A model generated the notes under the pieces. The model was not told the DNA's origin. It ran no database searches and was given only the letters and a program-made list of their open reading frames with translations. The translations under genes and the position numbers were made by a program. A DNA stretch of 5,501 nt from Thermodesulfobacteriota bacterium (lineage in GTDB: Bacteria > Desulfobacterota > SM23-61), in contig JASEHN010000226.1 in NCBI GenBank assembly GCA_030018715.1, positions 1 to 5,501 of the forward strand, in the 5' to 3' direction. This document shows positions 5,421-5,501 of the stretch, one piece after another. Position 1 is the stretch's first letter. The number at the start of each line of letters is the position of its first letter.

Positions 5421-5501
5421 TTTTTTGTATCAGTTTAGCGATTTTTAAAAAATGGTATTAAAGCCTTTGTTGAGGGCCGGGGGTTAGAGCGGAACGCGCC
5501 G
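5421..5501. other. A+T-rich spacer and possible 3' end of an upstream minus-strand gene
   Basis: The last 30 or so bases (about 5470-5501) become abruptly G+C-rich after an A+T-rich spacer, as if a gene ended there. On the minus strand one frame gives R-R-V-P-L and a TAA stop at 5484-5486. Another reads A-R-S-A-L-T-P-G-P-Q-Q-R-L and stops at 5458-5460. The fragment is too short to choose a frame or name a product. Confidence 0.25.

Overview
All the recognisable genes in this window lie on the minus strand, so the biological reading order runs from high to low coordinates. They are a cyclase-family (kynurenine formamidase/isatin hydrolase-like) metal hydrolase (4515-5312), an AMP-forming acyl-CoA ligase (2724-4253), an enolase-superfamily (mandelate racemase/muconate lactonizing type) enzyme (1458-2621), and the N-terminal two thirds of a TAXI-type TRAP transporter substrate-binding protein (628 to the window edge at 1). 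A few codons of a further upstream minus-strand gene may be present at 5484-5501.

The organism looks like a Gram-negative bacterium with a mosaic, repeat-rich genome. The TAXI protein has a Sec signal peptide, strong AAGGAGG-type ribosome binding sites occur, and the gene set is one of organic-acid catabolism. Solute-binding proteins, CoA ligases, PF04199 hydrolases and enolase-superfamily enzymes mixed in this way are common in large-genome Deltaproteobacteria/Desulfobacterota and similar environmental lineages. That assignment is inference and low confidence. Base composition varies: hand counts of sampled 60-base rows give about 62-66% GC in the enolase-superfamily gene, 42-58% in the ligase, and intermediate to high values in the cyclase and TAXI genes, while the intergenic DNA is often very A+T-rich.

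The genes suggest uptake and breakdown of one carboxylic or cyclic compound. The TAXI protein would capture it outside the cell for a TRAP permease, whose genes would be expected beyond position 1. The PF04199 enzyme would hydrolyse an amide, lactam or lactone. The enolase-superfamily enzyme would abstract an alpha-proton from a carboxylate (dehydration or racemisation). The ligase would make the acyl-CoA. The substrate cannot be told from sequence.

The most unusual part of the window is between the genes. Four different inverted-repeat families occupy nearly every sizeable gap: (a) a C-rich/G-rich palindrome (1117-1173); (b) next to it, a MITE-like element with perfect 20-bp terminal inverted repeats (core 1197-1349, outer pairing 1182-1359); (c) opposed arrays of a 9-bp CACAGAG-containing unit filling the cyclase-ligase gap (4269-4508); and (d) an imperfect inverted repeat of GAATTC/CAGAAT-like units in the cyclase leader (5329-5420). 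Families (c) and (d) sit so close to gene starts and stops that they form the leader or trailer of those genes. I found no CRISPR array, tRNA, rRNA, transposase gene or defence system.
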